Origin: DATAWZ01 sp036266975
GTDB taxonomy: Bacteria; Actinomycetota; Thermoleophilia; Solirubrobacterales; Solirubrobacteraceae
DNA: 42,082 nt
NCBI GenBank assembly: GCA_036266975.1
Contig: DATAWZ010000120.1
Coordinates: forward strand, 1 to 42,082
Direction of reading: 5' to 3'
Below, piece by piece: positions 25,931 to 34,606 of this stretch. Made by a program: the position numbers and the translations under genes. Positions within the stretch are counted from its first letter, which is position 1, and each line of letters begins with the position of its first letter. Below the pieces are notes generated by a model. It did no database searches and was not told the origin of the DNA. It was given only the letters and a program-made list of their open reading frames with translations.

Positions 25931-27922
25931 TCAGGTCGACGACAGGAGCCGCTCGAGCTCGGCCGGCGTGGTCACCGGCGCCTGGCAGACGAACCGCTCG
26001 CACAGATAGGCCGTCGCCTGCCCGTCGACGACGGGCCGCTCGCGCAGCAGCGGCACCGCGCTCGCGCCGGACCCGTCGCCGCCGGCGAGGACCAGGTGCG
26101 GGCGGGGCCGTGCGCGCACCACGTCGAGCATCGGCGCGAGGTCCTCGCCCACGAGCGCCAGCTCCGATACCGGCCCGAGGGCGAAGTCGATCGCGCTCAG
26201 CAGGTGCCCGAACGCCTGCGGGTGGCGCGGCGCGAGCTCCTGCACGAGCGCGATCGCCGAGCGCGCTGCCGCCTCGTAGCGCTCCTCGCCGGTGAGCGCG
26301 GCCAGGCGCAGCAGTCCCATCGCCGCGCCGGAGCTGCCGGAGGGAATCGGCGAGTCCTCCACGTCGCGCCGGCGAACGATCAGCCCCGGGGCGTCGTCCG
26401 CGGTGGTGAAGAAGCCCCCGCGCTCGGGGTCGGCAAAACGGGCGAGCATCGCGTCGGCGACCTGCACCGCGGCGGTGAACCAGCGCTCCTGAAGCGTCGC
26501 CTCGTACAGCGTCAGCAGGGCCTCGAGTAGGAACGCGTGGTCCTCCAGATAGGCCGCCAGGCGGCCGCCGCCGTTCTCGCCCCACACCCGCAACAGATGG
26601 CCCTGAGCATCGCGCATGTCGCGCAGCAGGAAGTCGGCGCAGCGCTCGGCCGCCTGGACGTAGCGCGGCTCGCAGAGCACCGCGCCGGCCTCGGCGAGCG
26701 CGCCCAGCATCAGCGCGTTCCAGGAGAGGATCCGCTTGTCGTCGGTGGCCGGTCGCACGCGGTGCGAGCGCGCCTCGAGCAACCGCGCGCGCAGCGCCTC
26801 GCGATCGGGCGGCTCGGCGCCGTCGGCGCGCAGCACGTTGGCCGTGCGCCCGCCCTCGCTGAAGTTGCCGTCCTCGCTTGCCCCCAGCCACCCGATCGCC
26901 GCGTCGGCACGCTCGCCGAGCGCGTCGCGCAGCTCGCCGACCGTCCAGGTGTAGAACAGCCCCTCGATGCCCTCGGAGTCGGCGTCGAGCGAGGAGTAGA
27001 AGCCCCCCTCGGCGCCCTGCATCTCGGCGAGCGCCCAGTCGAGGGTCTCCCGGCAGGTGCGCAGCAGCCGCTCCTCGCCGGTGAGCTGCCAGGCGCGCAG
27101 GTAGCCCGGCGCGAGCAGGGCGTTGTCGTAGAGCATCTTCTCGAAGTGGGGCACGGTCCACGTGCGGTCGACCGCGTAGCGGTGAAAGCCGCCGCCGAGG
27201 AGATCGAAGATTCCGCCGTGGGCCATCGCGCGCAGCGTCTCCAGGACCATGCCCTGCGGGGCGCGCCCGGGGCGGCGCAGCAGGAAGGAGAGCACCGAGC
27301 TCGGTGGGAACTTGGGCGCCCCGCCGAAGCCGGCGTAGGTGCGGTCGAACTGGCCGGCGAGCGCGTTCACCGCCTGGTCGAGCCCGGCCGGGTCGAGCTC
27401 CTCGGCCGAGGCGGCCATGCGCGCGGTGGCGCCGAGGCGCTCGCGCAGCCGGTCGGCGGCGCCCTCGAGCTCCTCGCGGCGCTCGCTCCAGGCCTCGGCG
27501 ACCGCCGAGAGCACCTGCGGCCAGGAGGGCAGGCCATGCCGCGGCGACGGGGGAAAGTAGGTGCCGCCGTAGAACGGCACCTGGGCCGGGGTCAGGAACA
27601 CGTTCAGCGGCCAGCCGCCCTGGCCGGTCATCGTCTGCACCGCCTCCATGTACAGCGCGTCGACGTCGGGGCGCTCCTCGCGGTCGACCTTCACGCACAC
27701 GAAGTGGGTGTTCATCAGCTCGGCCACGCCTGCGTCCTCGAAGGACTCGCGCTCCATCACGTGGCACCAGTGACAGGCGGCGTAGCCGATCGACACGAGC
27801 AGCGGGCGGTCGCGCTCGCGCGCCCGGGCGAGCGCCTCGTCGCCCCACGGCAGCCAGTCGACCGGGTTGTGCGCGTGCTGGCGCAGGTAGGGGGAAACCT
27901 CGTCGGCGAGCGCGTTGGTCAT
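25931..27922 (-). CDS. Thioredoxin-domain protein of the YyaL/SPATA20 family
   Basis: This 663-residue protein has an N-terminal thioredoxin-like domain (DUF255) with the active-site motif CHWCHVME in YAACHWCHVME near residue 50, followed by VDREERPDVD and GQGGWPLNVFLTP, and then a six-hairpin glycosidase-like helical region to the end. Family members are widespread. Their exact reaction is unclear, though a role in sugar or redox metabolism is suggested by the fold. The length is normal for the family. A TAGCCT box six bases before the ATG at 27922 indicates a leaderless transcript, divergent from the next gene. Confidence 0.93.
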   Translation of the reverse strand: MTNALADEVSPYLRQHAHNPVDWLPWGDEALARARERDRPLLVSIGYAACHWCHVMERESFEDAGVAELMNTHFVCVKVDREERPDVDALYMEAVQTMTGQGGWPLNVFLTPAQVPFYGGTYFPPSPRHGLPSWPQVLSAVAEAWSERREELEGAADRLRERLGATARMAASAEELDPAGLDQAVNALAGQFDRTYAGFGGAPKFPPSSVLSFLLRRPGRAPQGMVLETLRAMAHGGIFDLLGGGFHRYAVDRTWTVPHFEKMLYDNALLAPGYLRAWQLTGEERLLRTCRETLDWALAEMQGAEGGFYSSLDADSEGIEGLFYTWTVGELRDALGERADAAIGWLGASEDGNFSEGGRTANVLRADGAEPPDREALRARLLEARSHRVRPATDDKRILSWNALMLGALAEAGAVLCEPRYVQAAERCADFLLRDMRDAQGHLLRVWGENGGGRLAAYLEDHAFLLEALLTLYEATLQERWFTAAVQVADAMLARFADPERGGFFTTADDAPGLIVRRRDVEDSPIPSGSSGAAMGLLRLAALTGEERYEAAARSAIALVQELAPRHPQAFGHLLSAIDFALGPVSELALVGEDLAPMLDVVRARPRPHLVLAGGDGSGASAVPLLRERPVVDGQATAYLCERFVCQAPVTTPAELERLLSST

Positions 27923-27928
27923 TCCGGC

Positions 27929-27934
27929 AGGCTA
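27929..27934 (-). promoter_or_regulatory. Leaderless-type -10 box, thioredoxin-domain gene
   Basis: TAGCCT on the minus strand, six bases before the ATG at 27922. It overlaps the opposing TACCGT box by two bases. Confidence 0.5.
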
Positions 27935-27938
27935 CCGT
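27933..27938 (+). promoter_or_regulatory. -10 box of the small Cys-rich exported protein
   Basis: TACCGT, 21 bases before the ATG at 27960. The predicted leader of about 15 bases carries GAGAGGA. Both this box and the minus-strand box use the same central TA. Confidence 0.4.
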
Positions 27939-27959
27939 CGTCCGTGAGAGGATGCGGCC

Positions 27960-28373
27960 ATGCGCATCCGTTCGTCGTCCTCACTCCTCGCCGCGGCCGT
28001 GCTCACGGTGGGCGCCGCCTGCGCGCTCCCGGCGTTCGCCGCCGGCTCGAAGAAGATCTCCAACTGCAACGAGGCCCAGACGCGGCCCAAGGACGTGACC
28101 ATCGCCTGCGGCGACGGCAACACCTTTCTCGCCAACCTGCACTGGTCGAGCTTCGGCGGGTCGACGGCCAGCGCGACCGGCACCTTCGAGGAGAACAACT
28201 GCAGCCCGAGTTGCGTGAACGGCAAGCTCGAGAAGGCGGCCGTGAAGGTCATCGCCTCGGGGACGATCGCCTGCAAGGGCAGGGTCGACGTCTACCAGCG
28301 CGTCAGCCTCGTCTACACGAGCAAGCAGCCCGCGCAGGCCCGGAAGCGCTACTCGCTGTTCTGTCCGAGCTGA
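27960..28373 (+). CDS. Small secreted protein with six cysteines
   Basis: This 137-residue protein has a signal peptide (cleavage near AFA-A, about residue 27) and a mature part with six cysteines (36, 50, 81, 85, 105, 135), so up to three disulfides are possible. The motifs ACGDGN and HWSSFGG-x-x-A resemble small exported proteins of unknown function that are common in Streptomyces and relatives. Its 3' end overlaps the tail of the opposing hydrolase gene by 25 bases. Function unknown. Confidence 0.78.
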   Translation: MRIRSSSSLLAAAVLTVGAACALPAFAAGSKKISNCNEAQTRPKDVTIACGDGNTFLANLHWSSFGGSTASATGTFEENNCSPSCVNGKLEKAAVKVIASGTIACKGRVDVYQRVSLVYTSKQPAQARKRYSLFCPS

Positions 28374-30277
28374 GCGAGCGCGACGAGCCGGGCGGCGCGC
28401 GCGGCGTTGCCCGAGGGCGCGAAGTGCACGCGCACGCGCCGGCCGTCCAGGCGGCCGGTGACCTGGTCGTGCGGGTCGACGGTCAGCGTCCCGTGCGCCC
28501 CCGTGCTCCCGGAGATCCGCAGGTGGGCGATCGCCTTCGGGCCCGGGTTGGGCAGCAGCCCCGAGAGGGTCACCCCGGGCACATAGGAGTACTGGTTCAG
28601 GCTCAGCCCGCCCGGCACCCCGATCGCGTAGCCGGCGCGCAGCCCGCCGAAGTCGGCCACCTGCACGCCGGCGATGATCTGCCCGATCGACTGCTCGCGC
28701 AGGTCGATCAGGGTGGCCCGGACGGCACCGAGCGCGTGGGCCATCCGCGCCGAACCGCCGCCGATGCGCGGCGCCCCGGCGACCGAGGTCGGCGGGATCG
28801 GGCTGGGGGGAAACGGGTTCGAGCCCGGCGCGCAGGGCGCGACGGGCTGGCCTGAGTAGAACGCGCGTACCGCCTCGCCCGAGCAGTTGCTCACGTCGGT
28901 GCTGAGGACCGAGTGGCCGGTGTGGGGGACGACGAGCACCTGGGCGCCGGGGATCGTCGCCGCGACCGCGCGGGCGTCGGAGGTCGGCGTGCGCAGGTCC
29001 TCGGCGCCGGAGAGGATCAGCGTTGGGATCCCCGTGAGCGAGGGGGAGGGCAGGCTCGGCGGGCCGGGGGTCTCCGGCCAGCCCAGGCATTCGGCGATCG
29101 GGCCGGTCTGGAGCGCGGTCTGCTGGTTGAACGGCGCGAACGCCGAGGCCGGGATCGCCGCCACCGCGGCCTTGGCCGACGCCTCGCGGGCGCTGGCGGT
29201 CTCGCTCGAGCTCCACGGGAAGGCGAGTTCCTCACAGGTCGTGTCGACGTTGAGCGCGTCGTCGAACGGCGGCTCGTCGAGCTGGCGGGGGGTGGACCGA
29301 TCCACGACGCCGTCGTCGCTGAGGACCGCCGCCTGCACCACCAGTCGCAGCACCGGGGCGCCGTCGCCGCTGAGGGCCGCGCGCACCGCCGCCGGCACCG
29401 CGGCGCGCAGCTCGGGGTTCTCGTCGCCGTCGATGAGCGTGGTGAACAGGTCGCTCGGACCGATGCTCAGGTGGTGTGCGTGCCCGCCGCCGTCGATCGC
29501 CACGCCGCGCAACGGGCGACGAGCCAGGCGCGCCACCAGGGTGGTCATGTCCGACGCCGGCTCGGCGGTGATGCCCCGGCAGGCGTTCGCGCCGCACAGG
29601 GAGCTGAGCACGCCGTCGACGGCGGCGAAGGAAGAGCGGTTGAAGACGTCCGGACCGTTGGCCGGGACCGTCGAGTCGAGCAGCAGCGACTGGACATTGC
29701 CCGGGTGGGCCAGCGCGTACTCGAGCGCCACCTTGGTGCCGTAGGAGGCGGCGTAGATCGCGAGCTGGTGGTAGCCGAGCGCGGCGCGCACGGACTCGAT
29801 GTCCTGGACGGTCTGGGCGGTGGTGAAGTCCACGCGCGCCGGCCCGAGCTGATCGGCGCACAGCGTGGCCAGCGCGATCGGCGGCCCGTTCTGGTCCAGC
29901 GCCGCGCACTGCAGCGGATCGGACGCGCCGGTGCCGCGCTGGTCGAAGACGATCAGATCGCGGGTGGCCAGCGCGGGCGCGAGCAGTTGCTGAAAGTCCG
30001 GGGTGATTGGCACCGCGGCCTGCCCGGGCCCACCGGCCAGCGCAAGCAGCGCCACCGCCGAGGGCCCGGCCGGACTGGCCAGCTGCCGGCGGATCGACAG
30101 GGAGATTCGGGCCGAGGTCGGGTTGCCGTAGGCGACCGGGACGCTGAGCGTCGCGCAGCCGAAGGTCGGTTCGTCCGGGCAGGGGGTGAACGTCGGCGCC
30201 TGGGCGTGGGCCAGCCCCGCGCTCAGCCAGGCGGACGTGAGCACGCCCAGCAGCACCAAAAGCCCGCCCCGCCGCAC
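28349..30277 (-). CDS. Exported alpha/beta hydrolase, tripeptidyl-aminopeptidase-like
   Basis: This protein of about 642 residues begins with a signal peptide (GLLVLLGVLTSAWLSAGLAHAQA). The hydrolase core has an oxyanion segment (LALAGGPGQA), DQRGTGASDPLQC, and the nucleophile elbow as AASYGTK (Ser in G/A-x-S-x-G). The late catalytic region shows LILSGAEDLRTPTSDA (Asp) and PHTGHSVLS (His). The pattern fits the SCO7095/tripeptidyl peptidase group, which cuts peptides outside the cell. A C-terminal beta domain follows. I chose GTG 30277, eight bases after a TAGCGT box. An earlier start would remove the signal peptide from the N-terminus. Confidence 0.9.
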   Translation of the reverse strand: MRRGGLLVLLGVLTSAWLSAGLAHAQAPTFTPCPDEPTFGCATLSVPVAYGNPTSARISLSIRRQLASPAGPSAVALLALAGGPGQAAVPITPDFQQLLAPALATRDLIVFDQRGTGASDPLQCAALDQNGPPIALATLCADQLGPARVDFTTAQTVQDIESVRAALGYHQLAIYAASYGTKVALEYALAHPGNVQSLLLDSTVPANGPDVFNRSSFAAVDGVLSSLCGANACRGITAEPASDMTTLVARLARRPLRGVAIDGGGHAHHLSIGPSDLFTTLIDGDENPELRAAVPAAVRAALSGDGAPVLRLVVQAAVLSDDGVVDRSTPRQLDEPPFDDALNVDTTCEELAFPWSSSETASAREASAKAAVAAIPASAFAPFNQQTALQTGPIAECLGWPETPGPPSLPSPSLTGIPTLILSGAEDLRTPTSDARAVAATIPGAQVLVVPHTGHSVLSTDVSNCSGEAVRAFYSGQPVAPCAPGSNPFPPSPIPPTSVAGAPRIGGGSARMAHALGAVRATLIDLREQSIGQIIAGVQVADFGGLRAGYAIGVPGGLSLNQYSYVPGVTLSGLLPNPGPKAIAHLRISGSTGAHGTLTVDPHDQVTGRLDGRRVRVHFAPSGNAARAARLVALAQLGQNSE

Positions 30278-30285
30278 GGAGGCGA

Positions 30286-30291
30286 ACGCTA
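30286..30291 (-). promoter_or_regulatory. Leaderless-type -10 box, hydrolase gene
   Basis: TAGCGT on the minus strand, eight bases before GTG 30277. Confidence 0.45.
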
Positions 30292-30331
30292 GCGCACCCG
30301 CGGCGACCCGCAGGAGGGGCGCCCTGAACGC

Positions 30332-30337
30332 TAACGT
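30332..30337 (+). promoter_or_regulatory. Leaderless-type -10 box, RidA gene
   Basis: TAACGT, seven bases before the ATG at 30345. Confidence 0.55.
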
Positions 30338-30344
30338 GGGCGGG

Positions 30345-30731
30345 ATGCCACGGCACGTCCATGCGCCCGAGGCACCCGCGGCGGTCGGGCCGTACTCCCA
30401 CGCGGTGGCGGCCAGCGACCTGCTGTTCTGCTCGGGGCAGGTGCCCCTCGATCCCGCGACCGGCACGATCGTCGGCGAGACGATGGGCGAGCAGGCCACC
30501 CGCTGCCTGGAGAACCTCGACGCGGTCTGTCAGGCCGCGGGCACACGGCTGCGATGCGGCGCAGTGAGGCTCACGATCTACACCGTCGATCTGGGGGCCT
30601 TCGCTGAGATCAACGCCGCCTGTGAGGCGTTCTTCGACAGCGCCCGCCCGCCGGCGCGGGCGACGGTTCAGGTCGTCGCGCTGCCGCTCGGGGCGCTCGT
30701 CGAGATCGACGCCGTCGTCGACCTCGGCTGA
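30345..30731 (+). CDS. RidA-family enamine/imine deaminase
   Basis: This 128-residue protein should hydrolyse reactive enamines or imines released by PLP enzymes, protecting metabolism. It has the family motifs FCSGQVPLDPATG and the C-terminal RATVQVVALPLGALVEIDAV, with the key Arg and Glu. The start (PRHVHAPEAPAAVGPYSHAV) is typical. It diverges from the hydrolase gene and converges with the acyl-CoA synthetase gene through a palindrome that contains both stop codons. Confidence 0.95.
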   Translation: MPRHVHAPEAPAAVGPYSHAVAASDLLFCSGQVPLDPATGTIVGETMGEQATRCLENLDAVCQAAGTRLRCGAVRLTIYTVDLGAFAEINAACEAFFDSARPPARATVQVVALPLGALVEIDAVVDLG

Positions 30732-30741
30732 GCGCGCTCAG
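30728..30741. terminator. Palindrome holding both stop codons
   Basis: CTGAGCGCGCTCAG is a perfect 14-bp palindrome. The RidA stop (30729-30731) and the stop of the opposing acyl-CoA synthetase (30738-30740) lie in opposite arms. Confidence 0.5.
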
Positions 30742-32168
30742 GACTGCGCTCGCAGCAGGGCGCGGCGGATCTTGCCGCTGGTCGTCTTGGGCAGCTCGGC
30801 GGCGAACTCGACGATGCGCGGGTACTTGTACGGGGCGGTCTGGGCCTTGACGTGATCCTGCAGCTCGCGCGCGAGCTCGGTGCTCTCCCGCTGGCCGGGG
30901 CGCAGCACGACGATCGCCCGGACGACCGCGCCGCGCTCCTCGTCGGGCGCGGCGACCGCCGCCGCCTCGGCCACCGCGGGGTGGCTGACCAGCGCGGACT
31001 CGACCTCGAAGGGCCCGATCCGGTAGCCGGCGGAGATGATCACGTCGTCGGCGCGGCCCTCGAAGAACAGGAAGCCGTCCTCGCGCTGGCTGACCCGGTC
31101 GCCGGTGCGCCACTCGCCGCTGGGCGGCTCGTCGCCCAGGTAGTGCAGGAAAAACGTCGGCACGGTCGCCGGGTCGGCCACGAGCTCGCCGTCGTCGATC
31201 CACAGCTTCACCCCGGGCAGCGGGCGTCCCATCGAGCCCGGGACCGCCGGGAGGTCGTGTGGCATCCCGGTCATCTGGCCGGTCTCGGTCTGGCCGTACC
31301 CGTCGCGGATCTGAAGGCCGGTGGCCTGCTCGAAGACCGCGAGCACCTCGGGGTTCAGCGCCTCGCCGGCCGCCACGATCGTCTTCAGCGAGGGCAGCCG
31401 GCGCAGCTGCGTGCGCTTGGCGATCACGCGGTACTCGGTCGGCGCCTGGCAGAGCACGTCAACCCGTTCGCGCTCGATCAGGTCAAGGCGCTCCTCGGGG
31501 TCAAAGCGGGCGTCGTGCAGCAGCGCGGCGGCCCCCATCAGCCAGGGCGCGATGAACACGTTGCGGGCCGACTTCGACCAGCCGCTGGCCGCGGTGCACC
31601 ACACCAGCTGCCCGGGCCGGGCGCCGAGCCAGTGCTCGGCCTGGGTGCGCTGGCCGAGCAGGTAGCGCTGGCCGTGCAGGACCGCCTTGGGCTCGCCGGC
31701 GGTGCCGCTGGTGAACGTGATCAGGCACGGGTCGGTGGGCGCGAGCACGGCCGCCGGCGGGCGCGCGCTCGCCTCAAGGCCGCCCCACGGGGCCCACAGC
31801 GTCGGTCCCTCCCAGCCCGACCCCTCGAGCTCGTGGGCGTTGCGCTCGTCGCTGACCACCGCGCGCGGCTCGACGACCTCCAGGCGCATGCGCAGGTCCT
31901 TGGCGCGCAGCTGCTCGTTGCAGGGCAGCGCGACCGCGCCCAGGTGAAAGCAGGCGAGCATGGTCAGCACCCACTCCGGGCGGTTGCCGATCAGGGTCAG
32001 CACGACGTCCCCGCGGCGCACGCCCAGGCCGTACAGGTGGGCGGCGACGCGGTCGGCGCCGGCGAGCACCTCGCCGAAGGCGTGCTCGCGGCGCGAGCCG
32101 TCGCGGGCGAGCTCGACGAGCGCGCGCTCGTTCGCCGGTGCGGACTGCAGGACCTCCAGGAACGTCAC
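30738..32168 (-). CDS. Acyl-CoA synthetase (AMP-binding, medium-chain type)
   Basis: This 476-residue enzyme activates a fatty or other carboxylic acid to its CoA ester via an adenylate. Motifs: the P-loop TFTSGTAGEPKAV, YGQTETG, GEWRTGDR and the C-terminal KTTSGKIRR with its catalytic Lys. It is shorter than most (about 540), with a compact N-terminal part. I chose GTG 32168, which overlaps the thioesterase stop (GTGA), so the two are translationally coupled. The chain length used cannot be read from the sequence; the overall look is closest to the medium-chain/propionyl subgroup. Confidence 0.93.
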   Translation of the reverse strand: MTFLEVLQSAPANERALVELARDGSRREHAFGEVLAGADRVAAHLYGLGVRRGDVVLTLIGNRPEWVLTMLACFHLGAVALPCNEQLRAKDLRMRLEVVEPRAVVSDERNAHELEGSGWEGPTLWAPWGGLEASARPPAAVLAPTDPCLITFTSGTAGEPKAVLHGQRYLLGQRTQAEHWLGARPGQLVWCTAASGWSKSARNVFIAPWLMGAAALLHDARFDPEERLDLIERERVDVLCQAPTEYRVIAKRTQLRRLPSLKTIVAAGEALNPEVLAVFEQATGLQIRDGYGQTETGQMTGMPHDLPAVPGSMGRPLPGVKLWIDDGELVADPATVPTFFLHYLGDEPPSGEWRTGDRVSQREDGFLFFEGRADDVIISAGYRIGPFEVESALVSHPAVAEAAAVAAPDEERGAVVRAIVVLRPGQRESTELARELQDHVKAQTAPYKYPRIVEFAAELPKTTSGKIRRALLRAQS

Positions 32169-32590
32169 GAGAGGATGTGCTGGGTGCAGGTGAAGTTCGC
32201 GGCCAACCGCTCGACGCCGTCGCGGAGCCGGTGCACGCGTACCTCCCACACCTGGGTCCTGCCGCCGACGTGCAGCGCCTCACCCGTGCCGACCAGCTCG
32301 TCGCCGGGCACCGCGGCGGTGAACACGTTCATCTTCAGCTCGCCGGTGGTGAAGCCGGCGTTGCCGCCGAGCAGGCGCATCGTGCCCCACGCGGCGACCG
32401 TGTCGGCGAAGGCGACCCAGCAGCCGCCGTGGACGTAGCCGCCGCCGTGCAGGTGGCGCTCGTCGACGACCAGGCGCGCGCGGACGCTGCGATCGGCGAC
32501 CTCGAGCAGCTCGATCCCCAGGTTCCCGGGAAAGGTCCCGGCCAGTAGATCGTTGGCGATCACGGCGTCGATCTCGAAGGGCTCCGCCAC
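32165..32590 (-). CDS. PaaI-type hotdog thioesterase
   Basis: This 141-residue hotdog-fold protein should hydrolyse acyl-CoA thioesters. It has the active-site block HGGGYVHGGCWVAFADT and the second-strand TGELKMNVF. It starts at GTG 32590 and its stop overlaps the acyl-CoA synthetase start. Pairing with a synthetase on one side and a divergent acyl-CoA dehydrogenase on the other suggests control of the acyl-CoA pool in a degradative pathway. Confidence 0.9.
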   Translation of the reverse strand: MAEPFEIDAVIANDLLAGTFPGNLGIELLEVADRSVRARLVVDERHLHGGGYVHGGCWVAFADTVAAWGTMRLLGGNAGFTTGELKMNVFTAAVPGDELVGTGEALHVGGRTQVWEVRVHRLRDGVERLAANFTCTQHILS

Positions 32591-32663
32591 GGCCGGCCAG
32601 TCTTGCAGAGTTCCCCGGATATCCTGCGCTCACCTACTTCCTCAAGGAGCCAGCAGAAACCCC

Positions 32664-33878
32664 ATGGCTGTCGCCACCGCCTCCCTCTTCGACGTGTCCG
32701 ACGAACAGCGCGCCATCGTCGAGATGGTCCGCCAGTTCGCCGACGAGCAGATCCTCCCCAACGCCGAGCACTACGACCACGAAGACGAGTTCCCCGAGCC
32801 GATCGTGGCCCAGATGCGCGAGCTCGGCCTGTTCGGGGTGACGATCCCCGAGGAGTACGGGGGGATGGGGCTCGACCTGACCACCTACGCGATGATCGTC
32901 GAGGAGCTCTCGCGCGGCTGGATCTCGATCTCGGGCATCGTCAACACCCATTTCATCGGGTCCTACCTGCTGATGAAGTTCGGCAACGACGAGCAGAGGC
33001 AGAAGTACCTGCCGCGGATGGCCACCGGTGAGCTGCGCGCCGCCTTCTCGCTCTCCGAGCCCGAGCTCGGCTCCGACGTGCAGGCGATCAAGACGAGCGC
33101 CAAGAAGACCGACGACGGCGACTGGGAGATCAACGGCCAGAAGATGTGGGTCACCAACGGCCTGCTCTCCGGGCTGTGCTTCACGCTGGTCAAGACCGAC
33201 CCGAACGCCGAGCCGCGCCACCGCGGGATGACCTGCTTCATCTGCGAGAAGGAGCCGGGCGTGTCCGAGAACACCGGCGCGCTGAAGGGCTTGGTCGTCC
33301 CGCCCAAGATCAAGAAGATGGGCTACAAGGGCGTCGAGTCGACCGAGCTGGTCTTCGACGGCTACCGCTGCCCGGCCGAGAACGTCCTCGGCGGCGAGGA
33401 GGCCGGCCTGAACAAGGGCTTCGGGCAGATGATGGACGCGCTCGACCTCGGGCGCGTGAACGTCGCCTCGCGCGGCGTCGGGCTCGCGCAGCGGGCGTTC
33501 GAGCTCGCGGTCAGGTACGCCCAGGAACGCAAGACGTTCGGCAAGCAGATCGCCGAGCACCAGGCGATCCAGTTCAAGCTCGCCGACATGGCCACCCAGG
33601 TCGACGCCGCCCGCCTGCTCACACGCCGCGCCGCGCGCATGAAGGACGCCGGCGAGCGCTCGGACCTCGAGGCCGGCATGGCCAAGCTGTTCGCCTCCGA
33701 GGCCGGCCGGTTCTGCGCCGAGGAGTGCCTGCGCATCCACGGCGGCTATGGCTACTCCAAGGAGTACGAGATCGAGCGCATCTACCGCGACGCCCCGCTG
33801 CTGCTGATCGGCGAGGGGACCTCGGAGATCCAGCGCATGGTCATCGGCCGCAACGTCATCAAGCGAAACAAGAGCTGA
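32664..33878 (+). CDS. Acyl-CoA dehydrogenase
   Basis: This 404-residue flavoenzyme oxidises acyl-CoA to enoyl-CoA, passing electrons to ETF. Motifs: AFSLSEPELGSDVQAIKT for FAD, MWVTNG, the helical GRVNVASRGVGLAQRAFELA and the C-terminal IHGGYGYSKEYEIERIYRDA. The likely catalytic base is E384 in IGEGTSEIQRM. The ATG at 32664 follows AAGGAG at 32644-32649, with long spacing. It is divergent from the thioesterase-synthetase pair and followed after four bases by an SCP2-like gene, so the block is a fatty- or branched-acid degradation module. Confidence 0.95.
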   Translation: MAVATASLFDVSDEQRAIVEMVRQFADEQILPNAEHYDHEDEFPEPIVAQMRELGLFGVTIPEEYGGMGLDLTTYAMIVEELSRGWISISGIVNTHFIGSYLLMKFGNDEQRQKYLPRMATGELRAAFSLSEPELGSDVQAIKTSAKKTDDGDWEINGQKMWVTNGLLSGLCFTLVKTDPNAEPRHRGMTCFICEKEPGVSENTGALKGLVVPPKIKKMGYKGVESTELVFDGYRCPAENVLGGEEAGLNKGFGQMMDALDLGRVNVASRGVGLAQRAFELAVRYAQERKTFGKQIAEHQAIQFKLADMATQVDAARLLTRRAARMKDAGERSDLEAGMAKLFASEAGRFCAEECLRIHGGYGYSKEYEIERIYRDAPLLLIGEGTSEIQRMVIGRNVIKRNKS

Positions 33879-33882
33879 TCGC

Positions 33883-34257
33883 GTGTCCGAGGATGCCAAG
33901 ACCCTCCTCGAGCGCGCCGTGCGCTCCCTGCTCGAGGAGGTGCCGGCGCTCGAGCCGCTGCCGATCGTGATCGGCATCGAGCTGCACGGCCGCGGAGACG
34001 TCCAGCAGTACCGCATCGAGAACCCCGGACAGAAGGTCGCCAAGGGGCTCGCGCCCGGCGCGCACATCCGCGTGGAGATACGCCGCGACTTCTTCAACGC
34101 GATGGTCGAGAACGACGCCCGGGTGGCCGACTGGCGCGAGGCCTTCACCTACGGCAGGGCCAAGGCGACCGGCGTGGAGCAGTACCTGCGCCTGATCGAG
34201 AAGGTCGTCGACAAGGCCGAGGAACGTCAGCGCACCCGTCGCGCGCGGCCGCACTGA
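33883..34257 (+). CDS. Small protein, possibly SCP2-like
   Basis: This 124-residue protein begins at GTG four bases after the acyl-CoA dehydrogenase stop, so it is probably cotranscribed. Its layout (a strand with IVIGIELHGRGD, a middle IRVEIRRDFFNAMVEND, then GRAKATGVEQYLRLIE) resembles the end of sterol-carrier (SCP2) domains, which bind acyl chains. No catalytic motif is visible. The family call is tentative. Position next to acyl-CoA enzymes supports a lipid-binding role. Confidence 0.55.
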   Translation: MSEDAKTLLERAVRSLLEEVPALEPLPIVIGIELHGRGDVQQYRIENPGQKVAKGLAPGAHIRVEIRRDFFNAMVENDARVADWREAFTYGRAKATGVEQYLRLIEKVVDKAEERQRTRRARPH

Positions 34258-34316
34258 TCGCACATTCGTTGAGTGGGGCGCTGAAGGTGCTACAGCGCGG
34301 GTACTTCACCGTCGAG

Positions 34317-34328
34317 AACACGAGTGTT
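34317..34328. promoter_or_regulatory. Palindromic site upstream of the FlgM-like gene
   Basis: AACAC-GA-GTGTT is a 12-bp palindrome (34317-34328) 23 bases before the ATG, a possible repressor site. It does not fit the actinobacterial LexA consensus well. Confidence 0.35.
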
Positions 34329-34351
34329 TCCAAGGACGGAGCGATAACTGC

Positions 34352-34606
34352 ATGCGTACTCGACTGCTCTCTGAGCTCGTTCAGGACGACCACTACATCG
34401 TCGACGAACGCGCGGTCGCCGAGGCGATCGTGGCCCGCACCCTGACCCGCCGGCTCGTGCCCGAGGCGCGCTTCCGCAACGAGATCTCCCCCGCCGCGCG
34501 GCGTTGGGGCGAGCGCCCGCCGCCGCGGGTGCGCTCGTTCCGGCTGTGCTCCTCGGCGCGCTCGTTTCACCGCGCCCACAGCCGCCGCATGGGCGTCGTG
34601 CGCTGA
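34352..34606 (+). CDS. Small basic protein with a FlgM-like stretch
   Basis: This 84-residue protein carries DDHYIVDERAVAEAIVARTL near residues 12-31, which resembles the C-terminal helix of the anti-sigma-28 factor FlgM. The rest is Arg-rich and lacks other family signs. No flagellar gene is near, so the assignment is weak. It converges with the Fpg gene via a hairpin containing both stop codons. Function unknown. Confidence 0.5.
   Translation: MRTRLLSELVQDDHYIVDERAVAEAIVARTLTRRLVPEARFRNEISPAARRWGERPPPRVRSFRLCSSARSFHRAHSRRMGVVR

Noticed and set aside
34317..34328. LexA/SOS box
   Set aside because: The palindrome is AACAC-GA-GTGTT. The actinobacterial box needs CGAAC-N4-GTTCG, which is not met.
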